A DNA stretch of 42,028 bases, from positions 1 to 42,028 of the forward strand of contig CAMGOT010000004.1 of the NCBI GenBank assembly GCA_946060685.1, read 5' to 3'. Of the stretch, positions 10,171 to 19,613 are shown piece by piece. Numbering within the stretch: position 1 is the stretch's first letter; each line of letters opens with the position of its first letter. Under the pieces are notes generated by a model. That model was not told where the DNA came from and made no database searches. It worked only from the letters and a program-made list of their open reading frames with translations. A program made the position numbers and the translations under genes. The stretch is from an uncultured Bacteroidales bacterium. GTDB taxonomy: Bacteria > Bacteroidota > Bacteroidia > Bacteroidales > Bacteroidaceae.

Positions 10171-10815
10171 ATGTTTTCAGGAATTGTAGAAGGAACTGGC
10201 GTGGTGGTCGGCATCACGAAAGATCGCGAGAATGTACATTTCACCCTGCGTTGCCCCTTTGCCTCAGAATTGGGCATCGACCAGAGCCTTGCCCATAATG
10301 GCGTTTGCCTGACCGTCGTGGCGGTAGGCGATAAGGGAACAAACCCTGTGCAGGCCCCTCTCGCGGCCGACGAATATGTGGTGACGGCTATGAGCGAGAC
10401 TTTGGAACGCTCCAACCTCGGGCTCTTGAACGTAGGGGATGAGGTGAACCTTGAACGCTCGATGATGATGAACGGACGTCTGGACGGACACATCGTGCAG
10501 GGACACGTGGATCAGACGGCCACCTGCATAGCGCGAGATGATGAGGACGGCAGCTATCGATTCACCTTCAAGTATGAAACTTCACCGGAGATGGCGCGTC
10601 GCGGGTATTTCTGTGTGGACAAGGGAAGCGTCACCGTTAATGGCGTCAGCCTCACGGTATGCAATCCCACGGAGGATTCCTTCCAGGTGTGCATCATTCC
10701 CTATACTTTCGAGGTGACCAATTTCCACAATATCCTCCCCGGTACAGTGGTCAACCTGGAATTTGACATTATAGGAAAGTACATCAGCCGCTACAGCGAA
10801 ATTCTCGCCAAGTGA
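10171..10815 (+). CDS. ribE: riboflavin synthase
   Basis: MFSGIVEGTGVV; internal lumazine-binding repeats; GHIVQGHVDQ. Confidence 0.95.
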   Translation: MFSGIVEGTGVVVGITKDRENVHFTLRCPFASELGIDQSLAHNGVCLTVVAVGDKGTNPVQAPLAADEYVVTAMSETLERSNLGLLNVGDEVNLERSMMMNGRLDGHIVQGHVDQTATCIARDDEDGSYRFTFKYETSPEMARRGYFCVDKGSVTVNGVSLTVCNPTEDSFQVCIIPYTFEVTNFHNILPGTVVNLEFDIIGKYISRYSEILAK

Positions 10816-10848
10816 GGGTGGGCTGGCTGAAGGAACACGGAAGAAGTT

Positions 10849-11526
10849 ATGCGTAAGAAAGAACTTTTCGATCATGTGCTCAATTATTTTCTGCAGGAGC
10901 ATGCCGACGATGCCATCGTGGTGGATGAAAATGCACAGGAACATGTGGACACCGAATTGCATTATGGCACCACCTTCCAGTTGCTCGTGGCAGTAATGCT
11001 GAGTGCGCAATGTACGGACAAGCGCATCAACATGGTCACACCACGCCTCTTTGCCGACTATCCCGATGCTGCCACGATGGCAGCAGCTGAGCCCGATGTC
11101 ATTTTTGAGTACATCAAGAGCGTCAGTTATCCGAATAACAAGGCGAAACATCTGGTGGGCATGGCGCGAGGGCTGATGGAGCGGTTCGGGGGGGAAGTGC
11201 CCTCGACATTGCAGGAACTCACCTCGTTGCCGGGCGTAGGGCGCAAGACGGCCAATGTGATTCTTGCCGTTGCGTTCCGGCAGCCGGCATTGGCAGTCGA
11301 TACCCATGTGTTCCGGGTCAGCCATCGTTTGGGACTGGTGCCCAAGACCGCCACTACCCCCTATGCCGTGGAGATAGCCCTGCGCAAGTATATCCCGGAT
11401 CATCTTGTGGCGCGAGGACACTACTGGCTCCTGCTGCATGGCCGGTACACCTGTACGTCAAGGAGTCCGAAGTGCGCAGCATGTGCCTTGCAGGATGTGT
11501 GTGTAAGCGGAAAAAAGGCAAGATAA
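10849..11526 (+). CDS. nth: endonuclease III
   Basis: HhH LTSLPGVGRKTANVILAVAF; C-terminal Cys cluster for a 4Fe-4S. Confidence 0.96.
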   Translation: MRKKELFDHVLNYFLQEHADDAIVVDENAQEHVDTELHYGTTFQLLVAVMLSAQCTDKRINMVTPRLFADYPDAATMAAAEPDVIFEYIKSVSYPNNKAKHLVGMARGLMERFGGEVPSTLQELTSLPGVGRKTANVILAVAFRQPALAVDTHVFRVSHRLGLVPKTATTPYAVEIALRKYIPDHLVARGHYWLLLHGRYTCTSRSPKCAACALQDVCVSGKKAR

Positions 11527-11553
11527 TTGAAAACGGCAAATTTGCCGAGGTAA

Positions 11554-11784
11554 TAACATAACGTGAGTTCGATGAATTGCGTTTGAGACAATCTATGTGA
11601 GATAACGGCATTATATTTACTGCGTGATTGATGTATGTCAACTTCACAGCCGATAAGGTTAATAACCTTGCAGCCGTAAGGTTAATAACCCTACAGCCGT
11701 AAGGTTATTAACCTTATCGGCGATACTGTTGTATAGGTTTGTCTTTCCATTCAGTACAAATTCATCGAACTCACATTAACATAA
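11554..11784. mobile_element. MITE-like or invertible-segment candidate with terminal inverted repeats and flanking 8-bp direct repeats
   Basis: IR GTGAGTTCGATGAATT (11563-11578) / AATTCATCGAACTCAC (11759-11774); TAACATAA at 11554-11561 and 11777-11784. Confidence 0.6.
11647..11716. repeat. three ~23-bp tandem units (CAGCCGTAAGGTTAATAACCNTN)
   Basis: 11647-11670, 11671-11693, 11694-11716; each contains the near-palindrome AAGGTTAATAACCTT. Confidence 0.93.
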
Positions 11785-11810
11785 AAAATACATCCCCTAA
11801 CAACATTCTT

Positions 11811-12759
11811 ATGAGAACATTTTTTCAGCACTCAGTTCTTAGCCCGTCAGTCATCCTGCTTTCCGTATTCCTTTTCCTCACATCCTGCTCTCAGTATTCG
11901 GGGGGGGAATTTTGATGATGATTCTGAAAAAAACAATGGCAATGGCCTCGTAGAGGTGAAAGTGAGGATGGGCGGCTTCAATTTCTCGTCGTCGTCCTTC
12001 TCGCGAACGCGAGCGGAAGAGATTTCCTATCCTCCAGGAATAACTGCCATCTCCATTGCAGCCTTCAATAGTGAAAACGTCAGGGTCGACAGCGTGAAGG
12101 CTGTGAAAGACGTCGATTCGAATACCTTCTACGCACCTAAACTGCTGCTGCCCATTGGAACCTATACTATCGTGGCCGTAGCCCATGGAGTTTCCGGAAC
12201 AAGCATCGAGGCAGCATCGATCGATTCTCCCACATTGGCACGGCTTCACGAGGACAAGACATTTGGGGTGTTTTCCTGCGTGAAGGAAGGCATCAACGTG
12301 TCGGGGGCTGCCGTCACGATAGACCTTGCCATGGGCAAGAGAAAGAACGCCCGCTTTGCATTGGAGACAGAAGACATCGTGCCTGATGGAGTCGCATCCA
12401 TCTGGATTCAAATTAACCTGGGGGGAACTACCATGCCGAAGGCCCCTACTTTCAACCCTGCAACGGGCTATGCCACAGGCAACTGGAAGACATCGAGGAA
12501 TATAAATACAGGGCAAGGGAAAATGTTCAGCAGTACGGTCGACCTGCTGCTTCCTGCCGCCGACAGCAGGATGACTGTCAGCCTTACTCCCCTGAATGCA
12601 ATCAAGAACCCACTTACCCAGTACCAACATTCATTCTCCGATGTGCCGTTTGCCCAAAACACCATCGTGCGCGCCACAGGCTTTCTCTTCGGTCCCAACA
12701 CCTCCTTCAACATCAGTTTTGACACGGAGTGGGAGCCGGAGTATCCCCTTCCTTTCTGA
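11811..12759 (+). pseudogene. fimbrillin-like surface lipoprotein, frameshifted at a G8 tract (pseudogene or phase-OFF)
   Basis: Lipobox LTSC read from ATG 11811 stops at 11913-11915; losing one G at 11900-11907 joins it to the ORF ending 12759. Confidence 0.65.
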
Positions 12760-12968
12760 TTTCAAAGCAGCAAGGTGTAGGGTTTTCTATGGTGTGTTTC
12801 TAATAATTCGAAAAATTATCCGCCTGTGCTGTTGAATGAAACCCCTGTCGGGAAAAGCATATTTCTCATTACGCTTGTCTCCCTACTCAGGGTGTTGTCA
12901 TGTCGCTGCGGGTGTCACTCTATTGTACTTTTCCACCATCTTCCACACTTCTCCGTAACATTGATTTC

Positions 12969-12991
12969 CGCAAGTTCTATTTGGTTGTGAA
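12969..12991. repeat. 23-bp dispersed repeat copy
   Basis: CGCAAGTTCTATTTGGTTGTGAA, followed by a degraded CCCAGG...CCTGGG palindrome. Confidence 0.9.
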
Positions 12992-13257
12992 TGCCCAGGG
13001 TGCCCGCCTGGGGATTTTACTTCGTCACTTTTGTGTCATCTTTTTGGCTATCTTTCAGCATTTGCTCGGTTACGATGCCCGCATCGCACCCTCACAAATC
13101 CTGCAATATCACTCAAAAAAACTGAGGCAAAATTGCCGAAGTCCTTATTTTGGGAACATTTCTTACTGTCTGTCTGGATGTTTGTAAAGATGTGGTGGCA
13201 GCATCATGCTCCGCATCAGAGAGCATTTCACCTTTCGCTTCCGGGGACAAAAAAAGA

Positions 13258-13290
13258 GAGAACCTGCAGCCGCCCAGGCTGCAGGTTCTC
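13258..13290 (-). terminator. Rho-independent terminator on minus strand
   Basis: Perfect 14-bp stem GAGAACCTGCAGCC / GGCTGCAGGTTCTC; minus-strand T run follows. Confidence 0.8.
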
Positions 13291-13512
13291 ATATTCGTTT
13301 GTCGTAGACTTTAGGTGGGTTCTATAAATTCCCACCGTCAAATGGGATAATATTGTGTGTGGGGGGTGACGTTTTGTCATCTTTTGGGTGCTGCCTCGGT
13401 CCTGATTGTAGGTTAAACCGGTCACGTAGCCCGCTATGCTTCCTCTTTGACTGACAATCAAGCCTCGAAAAAAGCTTCAAAATTTGACAAAGTGAATTTA
13501 TATACCCCACCT

Positions 13513-15111
13513 TTATTCCTTAGGTGTCAGGCGTGGGATTTCAATCTGCTGTCCTAACCGGATGAGGTCGGGATTGCTGATTTGGTTGTGGAAGATGATG
13601 TAGGACACCATTTCCTTGTTGCCATATTCCTTCTTTGCTAGAAGATAGAGATTGTCGCCCGCTTTCATCGTATGTACGCGCACCACCCCTGTGATGAGAT
13701 ATGGTCCTGACATCTGCCTGTACTTCTTGGCTGCTGCCAGTTCAGCCTTTTTGGCCTCCTCGGCCGGAGAGATAGGCTTTGCTTCCTCCTTTGCAGGCTT
13801 GGCGGTAGGCTTGTCCTGTGGTACAGGCTCCTCCTTGCCTGCTTCCGTAGCCGTCTGGGCAGGTGTGGGGACAGGTTTGGAGGATGTTGCCGTTTGCTTT
13901 GTGGCCGCAGACTGCCCTTTGGCGGGAGCAGGGGTAGCCCCGGAGGGTTCTTCTGAAAGAGTAGGGGAGGAGAAAAGGAAATCCCCATAGCAGGGACATA
14001 GCAGACGATAATATCCGGCGTAGTAGCTGAGCGTCATCAGTACCAGTATGGTGAGCACCATGAAGGCAGTACGCCAGCGGTTGTGGGTAGGAGTAGGCAT
14101 AGTGTTGTTGATGACGATGGAATGCGAATCCGAACCGTTGGCAGGTTGTGCTGATCCAGGCTCCTGCAGTTCCTTCGTGATGGCAGCCTCCTGTCCTTCT
14201 TTGTCAGATGATGCGTCGGATAGCGTGTCGGAACGTTCGTCTTCCTTCGGGAAGGCTATTGCCGCGTGGTCCGGCGTGTCGCAGTTCTCGTCGTCGCAGT
14301 TCTCGTCGGGGAATGATCCCGCTACGGTGGCAGGAGTTGCCTCCTCTGTCCCATCCGCGTTGCCACCACCGTCGGCCATGACGACCATGGCTTCGGCAGA
14401 GTCCTGCCCTTCTTGGTTACGGCCGTTTGTATCTCCTGTTTCGCCGAAAGTGGCAGGCTCTTCGGCCGAATCTTCACCAGTCGCATACCCATGTCCTGCT
14501 TCTCCAGCCGGCATCCCAGGCTCCACGACGCATGATGATTGGCTGTCTTCCTTCTCGCCAGTATCGAGTGTTTCCTCGCTGATGATGTCTGCCGACGCTT
14601 CATCGGTAGAGGAGGAAGATTCCTGCCGCTCTTCGGAAACCAGTATGGGATGCACCTCCTGCACGATTTCCAGTGCTTCAGGTTCTTCCAGGAGAGCGGA
14701 ATCGTCCGTCCCGGAGGCATTCGCGGTCGCATCGTCAGGCAGGTTGGGGACCAGCGTATCGGCCTCGGCCAATTCGCTGATGTCGAGATCTTCCTCAAGG
14801 TTGATGGTCGTGAAATGATTGAACGGACGGTTCACCAAATCCTTGAACGTAGAGTCGGGTGTGAAATTTATTTTCTCATGTCCGTTGATTTGGAAACGTT
14901 CGCCCGTGTTGATGTTCACGCTCTCGCGGTCGCTGACGGTGATGATTTTGAAGGTGGCAAAGCCTTTGATTTTAAGGAAAGCCTCGGTGGTGAGCCCCTC
15001 TTCAGCAAGTTCGAAGAAGGCACGCACGAAGGCATCGGCTTTCCGCTTCGTGATTCCTGCCCGAGAGGCCAGGGCATCGGTAAGGTGCTGCAAAAGTATT
15101 TTGTTGTCCAT
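13513..15111 (-). CDS. HU-like N-terminal domain, single TM, C-terminal LysM protein
   Basis: MDNKILLQHLTDALASRAGITKRKADAFVRAFFELAEEGL...; TM WRTAFMVLTILVLMTLSYYAGYY; LysM VHTMKAGDNLYLLAKKEYGN. Confidence 0.88.
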   Translation of the reverse strand: MDNKILLQHLTDALASRAGITKRKADAFVRAFFELAEEGLTTEAFLKIKGFATFKIITVSDRESVNINTGERFQINGHEKINFTPDSTFKDLVNRPFNHFTTINLEEDLDISELAEADTLVPNLPDDATANASGTDDSALLEEPEALEIVQEVHPILVSEERQESSSSTDEASADIISEETLDTGEKEDSQSSCVVEPGMPAGEAGHGYATGEDSAEEPATFGETGDTNGRNQEGQDSAEAMVVMADGGGNADGTEEATPATVAGSFPDENCDDENCDTPDHAAIAFPKEDERSDTLSDASSDKEGQEAAITKELQEPGSAQPANGSDSHSIVINNTMPTPTHNRWRTAFMVLTILVLMTLSYYAGYYRLLCPCYGDFLFSSPTLSEEPSGATPAPAKGQSAATKQTATSSKPVPTPAQTATEAGKEEPVPQDKPTAKPAKEEAKPISPAEEAKKAELAAAKKYRQMSGPYLITGVVRVHTMKAGDNLYLLAKKEYGNKEMVSYIIFHNQISNPDLIRLGQQIEIPRLTPKE

Positions 15112-15344
15112 TTTGGCAGAATTGGGGTAAAGACCTTTGGGCAAGGCAGAATCTCCTGTAGGTCAGAACATGAGTGGCCGCCAACGTAGAGGTGTGTGGT
15201 CGATGCTGTCAGAAAAAACGTTGGATTGTATCCGACGTTTTCTCGCCATGGCAGAGTTCAAACACGTTTGACTCTGCTCATCTGGCTTAACGAAAACGTT
15301 CTGATATGTGCAGGGAGAAGGTGGGGGGGAAGGCCGGATGCCCC

Positions 15345-15644
15345 TCAGGAGTCAGCCTGACCTTTCGTGCCCGATTTGATTTTGTCCTTCAATACTGTGC
15401 TGGGCTTGAAACTGACGGTGAGTTTGGGAGGAATCAGCTGGCGTTGCTTGGTGGCAGGATTGACGATGATGCGCTCCGTCTTTTTCCTGGTCTCAAAGCT
15501 GCCGAATCCCTGGATGTTGATGGTGTCGCCATCATCGAGGGCATCGGCCATAATCTCGATGAGCCGATCCACCAGTTGCTGCGATTCCTTTGCAGTCATT
15601 TCGGTGCGCTTGGCCAGTTCGGCAATAAATTCTTTGTTGTTCAT
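15345..15644 (-). CDS. HU family DNA-binding protein
   Basis: MNNKEFIAELAKRTEMTAKESQQLVDRLIEIMADALDDGDTINIQGFGSFE. Confidence 0.95.
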   Translation of the reverse strand: MNNKEFIAELAKRTEMTAKESQQLVDRLIEIMADALDDGDTINIQGFGSFETRKKTERIIVNPATKQRQLIPPKLTVSFKPSTVLKDKIKSGTKGQADS

Positions 15645-15673
15645 AGGGGAGGGGGGAAGGGGATAGAGAGAAG

Positions 15674-16999
15674 TCAGATGATTTCGCCATAGAGGTCGAA
15701 CTCTTCGGCTTTGGTGATGCGTGCCTGACAGAAGTGTCCGATGTGGCATTCGGAATGGGTGGTGCAGGGTATGAGCACCTCGCAATCCACTTCCGGGCTG
15801 TCGTGTTCGGTGCGGCCTATGAACCAGTCGCCCTCACGACGGTCGATGACAATCCTGTAGTCGCGTCCTACCATCCGGCTGAGCACCTCGGCCGAGATGT
15901 CCTGCTGCAAGGCCATGAGTTTTGCAAGCCGCTGCTGCTTCACTTCCTCCTCGATGTCGTCGGTATAGTTGAGGGCAGCAAATGTGCCTTCCTCTTCGCT
16001 GTAGGCAAAAGCTCCCATACGCTCGAAGCGAGCCTGACGCGTAAATTCCATCAACTCGTTGAAATCCTCCTCCGTTTCGCCCGGGAATCCTACCATCAGC
16101 GTGGTGCGCAGACAGATTCCCGGAACCTCTTCCCGGATTTTTCGGATGAGTTCCAGCGTTTCCGCTTTGCTGATATGGCGCTGCATACGTTCGAGCATAG
16201 GGTCGGAAATGTGCTGGAGGGCAATGTCGAGATATTTGCAGACATTGGGGTTCTCACGAATCACGCGCAGCAAGTCCATGGGGAACTGTGCGGGATAGGC
16301 ATAATGCAGGCGAATCCATTCCACACCGGGGATGCGAGCCATACGCTCCACCAGTTCGGCAATCTTCTGCTCCTGATAGAGGTCGATGCCATAGAAGGTG
16401 AGTTCCTGGGCGATGATTTGAAACTCGTGTACTCCAGCAGCCACCATGCGCTCCATCTCGCCGAGAATATCCTCCATGGGACGGCTTTTGTGCGGTCCCG
16501 TGATGATGGGAATGGCACAGTAGGCACACTTGCGGTTGCATCCTTCGCTGATTTTGATATAAGCAAAATGGCCGGTAGTGTGGAGGGTAGAGGTTGCCGC
16601 TGCATTCATGCAAGCCTGTGGCGAGGGGTGGCCGGGCATCTGCTCACGCTCCAGGTCGGCCACCATCTCCTTCCAGTCGAACTTTCCATAGAAACGGTCG
16701 ACTTCGGGAATCTCCTCCTGAAGTTCCTTGCGATAGCGTTCGGAAAGGCATCCCATGACGAACACCCTGCTGATTTCCCCCTCCGTCTTTCGGTTGCAGA
16801 GGTCGAGAATCTCAGTGATGCTCTCCTCCTTGGCATCGCCTATGAATCCGCAGGTGTTGATGACGGCAATATCGCCGTGGAGGCTTTCGGGATTGTGGTA
16901 AAAAGTGTAGCCAATCTGCTCAAACTGGCGCATCAGGTTTTCCGAGTCCACCAGATTTTTTGAGCATCCCATAGTGATGACATCGATTGTGTGTTTCAT
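15674..16999 (-). CDS. rimO: ribosomal protein S12 methylthiotransferase
   Basis: MGCSKNLVDSENL, radical-SAM ISEGCNRKCAYCAIP, C-terminal TRAM-like region. Confidence 0.96.
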   Translation of the reverse strand: MKHTIDVITMGCSKNLVDSENLMRQFEQIGYTFYHNPESLHGDIAVINTCGFIGDAKEESITEILDLCNRKTEGEISRVFVMGCLSERYRKELQEEIPEVDRFYGKFDWKEMVADLEREQMPGHPSPQACMNAAATSTLHTTGHFAYIKISEGCNRKCAYCAIPIITGPHKSRPMEDILGEMERMVAAGVHEFQIIAQELTFYGIDLYQEQKIAELVERMARIPGVEWIRLHYAYPAQFPMDLLRVIRENPNVCKYLDIALQHISDPMLERMQRHISKAETLELIRKIREEVPGICLRTTLMVGFPGETEEDFNELMEFTRQARFERMGAFAYSEEEGTFAALNYTDDIEEEVKQQRLAKLMALQQDISAEVLSRMVGRDYRIVIDRREGDWFIGRTEHDSPEVDCEVLIPCTTHSECHIGHFCQARITKAEEFDLYGEII

Positions 17000-17052
17000 C
17001 GTTGTTTTTTTCCGGAATGTCAGAATATGCAATAGTGCAGGATATGCAACTG

Positions 17053-18009
17053 TCAGGAGAAGAGTGAATTGACGAAGTCAACGCGGTTGAACGGCTGGAG
17101 ATCCGTCATCTTCTCTCCCAGTCCGATATATTTCACGGGCACTTTCAATTGATGGCTGATGCCTATCACCACGCCACCCTTTGCCGTTCCGTCGAGTTTG
17201 GTGATGGCCAGTGCGGTGACTTCCGTGGCCTTGATGAATTCCTTGGCCTGGTTGAAGGCATTCTGTCCTGTAGAGCCGTCGAGCACGAGGAGCACCTCGT
17301 GCGGAGCATCGGGCTGGAGTTTCTGCATCACCTTCTTTATCTTGGTGAGTTCGTCCATGAGTCCCACCTTGTTGTGCAGTCGGCCGGCGGTGTCGATGAT
17401 GACCACGTCGGCTCCGTTGGAGCGGGCATGGTTCAGCGTATCGTAGGCCACGGAAGCGGGGTCCGACTTCATCTTCTGCTTGATGACGGGTACTCCGATT
17501 TTCTCTCCCCAAATGCAGAGCTGCTCGATGGCGGCCGCCCGGAAAGTATCGGCAGCCCCCAGCACCACGTTCAGCCCATCGGCCTTGAACTGATAGGCCA
17601 GTTTGGCAATGGTGGTGGTCTTTCCCACACCGTTCACGCCCACCACGAGGATGACGTACGGGCGCTTTCCCGTGGGGATTTCAAAGCCCTCATTGGAGTC
17701 GTTGCCGCTTTGCACCAGAAGTTTCATGACCTCCTCGCGGAGGATGCCGTTGAGTTCGGAGGTGGAGACATATTTGTCGCGCGCCACACGTTCCTCAATA
17801 TTACGGATGATATCGAGAGTGGTGTCGACGCCTACATCGGAGGTGACGAGCACGTCCTCCAGTTCATCGAGCACATCATCGTCGACTTTCGACTTGCCCG
17901 CTATGGCATGTGAAATTTTGTCGAAGAAACTGCTCTTGGTGGTCTTGAGTCCGTTGTCGAGAACCTCTTGCTTCTCCTTTTTGGAGAAAAATTTGCTAAA
18001 AAACGACAT
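17053..18009 (-). CDS. ftsY: signal recognition particle receptor
   Basis: GVNGVGKTTTIAKLA, DTAGRLHNK, ITKLDGTAKGG. Confidence 0.97.
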   Translation of the reverse strand: MSFFSKFFSKKEKQEVLDNGLKTTKSSFFDKISHAIAGKSKVDDDVLDELEDVLVTSDVGVDTTLDIIRNIEERVARDKYVSTSELNGILREEVMKLLVQSGNDSNEGFEIPTGKRPYVILVVGVNGVGKTTTIAKLAYQFKADGLNVVLGAADTFRAAAIEQLCIWGEKIGVPVIKQKMKSDPASVAYDTLNHARSNGADVVIIDTAGRLHNKVGLMDELTKIKKVMQKLQPDAPHEVLLVLDGSTGQNAFNQAKEFIKATEVTALAITKLDGTAKGGVVIGISHQLKVPVKYIGLGEKMTDLQPFNRVDFVNSLFS

Positions 18010-18291
18010 AGTGAAAATAAGGTGATGTCAATGATTGTAATGTCAATTATAAGTGGTCTCAATTATAATTGTGTGCAAAATTACGAAAAAAAATGGACTT
18101 GGGGTCACTTTATGTTAAAATAGGCCATGAAAAACTTGAAAATCCGTGTCTTGCGCGTTGGAATTGTCAGGTGTCCGCGCCTGAAGGATGGCGATAAGGG
18201 GAATGCGGCGGATGTGGCTGTGGCAGCAGGAAGAAGGCCTGCCCTGCCTTTGCGAGTATTTCGTCGGGGCAAATTTTCATTGGCTACAGCC

Positions 18292-18921
18292 TTACTTTTC
18301 CCCGTGTATTCTCCCTTTGTTCTGGTTCACAAAATCGGCCCATGATGCGGCTTTCTTCCCTCCTGCCGAGCGTTTGTGCGGCAGGATGTCGGCCACAGTC
18401 CCTCCTCTGCCCGCAGGTGCCGTACGCAGGAAGTGACAGTAGGCTGCGGCGAGGGCATCGGTGGCATCAAGGTACGGCAACATCTGGCTGTCGCTGATGC
18501 GGAGTGTGTGCTGCATGATGTGGGCCACCTGCTCCTTGGCCGCTCCGCCACGTCCGGTGATGGCCAGTTTGATTTCCGACGGCGAATACTCGCAAATGGG
18601 AATCTGACGGCAGATGGCAGCCGTGATGACCACTCCCTGCGCACGTCCGATTTTCAGCGTGGTCTGTATGTTCTTCCCAAGGAAAGGAGCCTCGATGGCA
18701 AGCTCGTCGGGAAGGAAGGAATCGATGATGCCCACGATGCGCTCGTAGATGCGCCCCAGTTTCAGATAGATGTCGGCCACGTGCCGGAGGTCAATCACGC
18801 CCATGGCTATCATCCTCACCTCCTTGCCCCGAATGCCCAGCAGGCCATAGCCCAGCACGTTGGTGCCGGGATCGATGCCGAGGATAATGCGCTCGTCGTT
18901 TTGTGCTTTTGGGTGTTCCAT
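18292..18921 (-). CDS. ruvC: crossover junction endodeoxyribonuclease
   Basis: ILGIDPGTNVLGYGLL; IEAPFLGKNIQTTLKIGRAQGV. Confidence 0.96.
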   Translation of the reverse strand: MEHPKAQNDERIILGIDPGTNVLGYGLLGIRGKEVRMIAMGVIDLRHVADIYLKLGRIYERIVGIIDSFLPDELAIEAPFLGKNIQTTLKIGRAQGVVITAAICRQIPICEYSPSEIKLAITGRGGAAKEQVAHIMQHTLRISDSQMLPYLDATDALAAAYCHFLRTAPAGRGGTVADILPHKRSAGGKKAASWADFVNQNKGRIHGEK

Positions 18922-19131
18922 ACAGCAAAAATAGCATATTTTAGGTGGGTGGGGGATATAAAAAACGGGATATTTCGCTCCATTTGAAAAGTTTCTCTTA
19001 TTTTTGCATCATTAACGACTCAAAAACAGGCAGGTCAGGCTATATGACTTGCCGGAACAAACATAGGGAAAACAACCATTCTGAACACCAGCAGACATTC
19101 TTCCTGCAGCCATTATTATTAACACCACAAT

Positions 19132-19554
19132 ATGACCATGAATATTATCCCCATGAATATGTTTAGGAAATTATCCTTGCTTGCTGCAGGCATCGTGCTT
19201 GCAGGCATGAATGTGGCGAATGCCCAGGCCGTGATAAAGTTTGAGAGCACGACTTATGATTTTGGAAAGTTTTCGGAGGACAAGGTGCAGACATGCGTTT
19301 TCACCTTCAAGAACGTCGGCGATCAGCCCCTCGTCATCCATCAGGCGTTTGCATCGTGCGGTTGCACCGTGCCGACCTTCAGCAAGGAGCCTGTGGCTCC
19401 CGGCAAGACGGGGCAAATCAAGGTGGAGTACAATGGCAAGAACAAACTGCCTGGACATTTCAAGAAGAATGTCAGCGTGCGTTCCAATGCCTCCAATGCC
19501 CTTGTGCGACTGTACGTTCAGGGAGAGATGACCGAAGCTGACAAGGGTAAATGA
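19132..19554 (+). CDS. DUF1573 domain-containing protein
   Basis: YDFGKFSEDKVQTCVFTFKNVGDQPLVIHQAFASCGCTVP. Confidence 0.92.
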   Translation: MTMNIIPMNMFRKLSLLAAGIVLAGMNVANAQAVIKFESTTYDFGKFSEDKVQTCVFTFKNVGDQPLVIHQAFASCGCTVPTFSKEPVAPGKTGQIKVEYNGKNKLPGHFKKNVSVRSNASNALVRLYVQGEMTEADKGK

Positions 19555-19613
19555 TACCCCCTCCTCCTACTCCCTATGATAGCAGACCTTTCGGACAAAG
19601 AAAAAAGACTATA

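Noticed and set aside
11563-11774. Reading the 16-bp inverted repeat as a terminator
   Set aside because: Arms are 180 bp apart with no T tract, so a terminator hairpin is implausible
18127-18345. 72-aa plus ORF between ftsY and ruvC
   Set aside because: Runs into the antisense of ruvC; no domain or promoter
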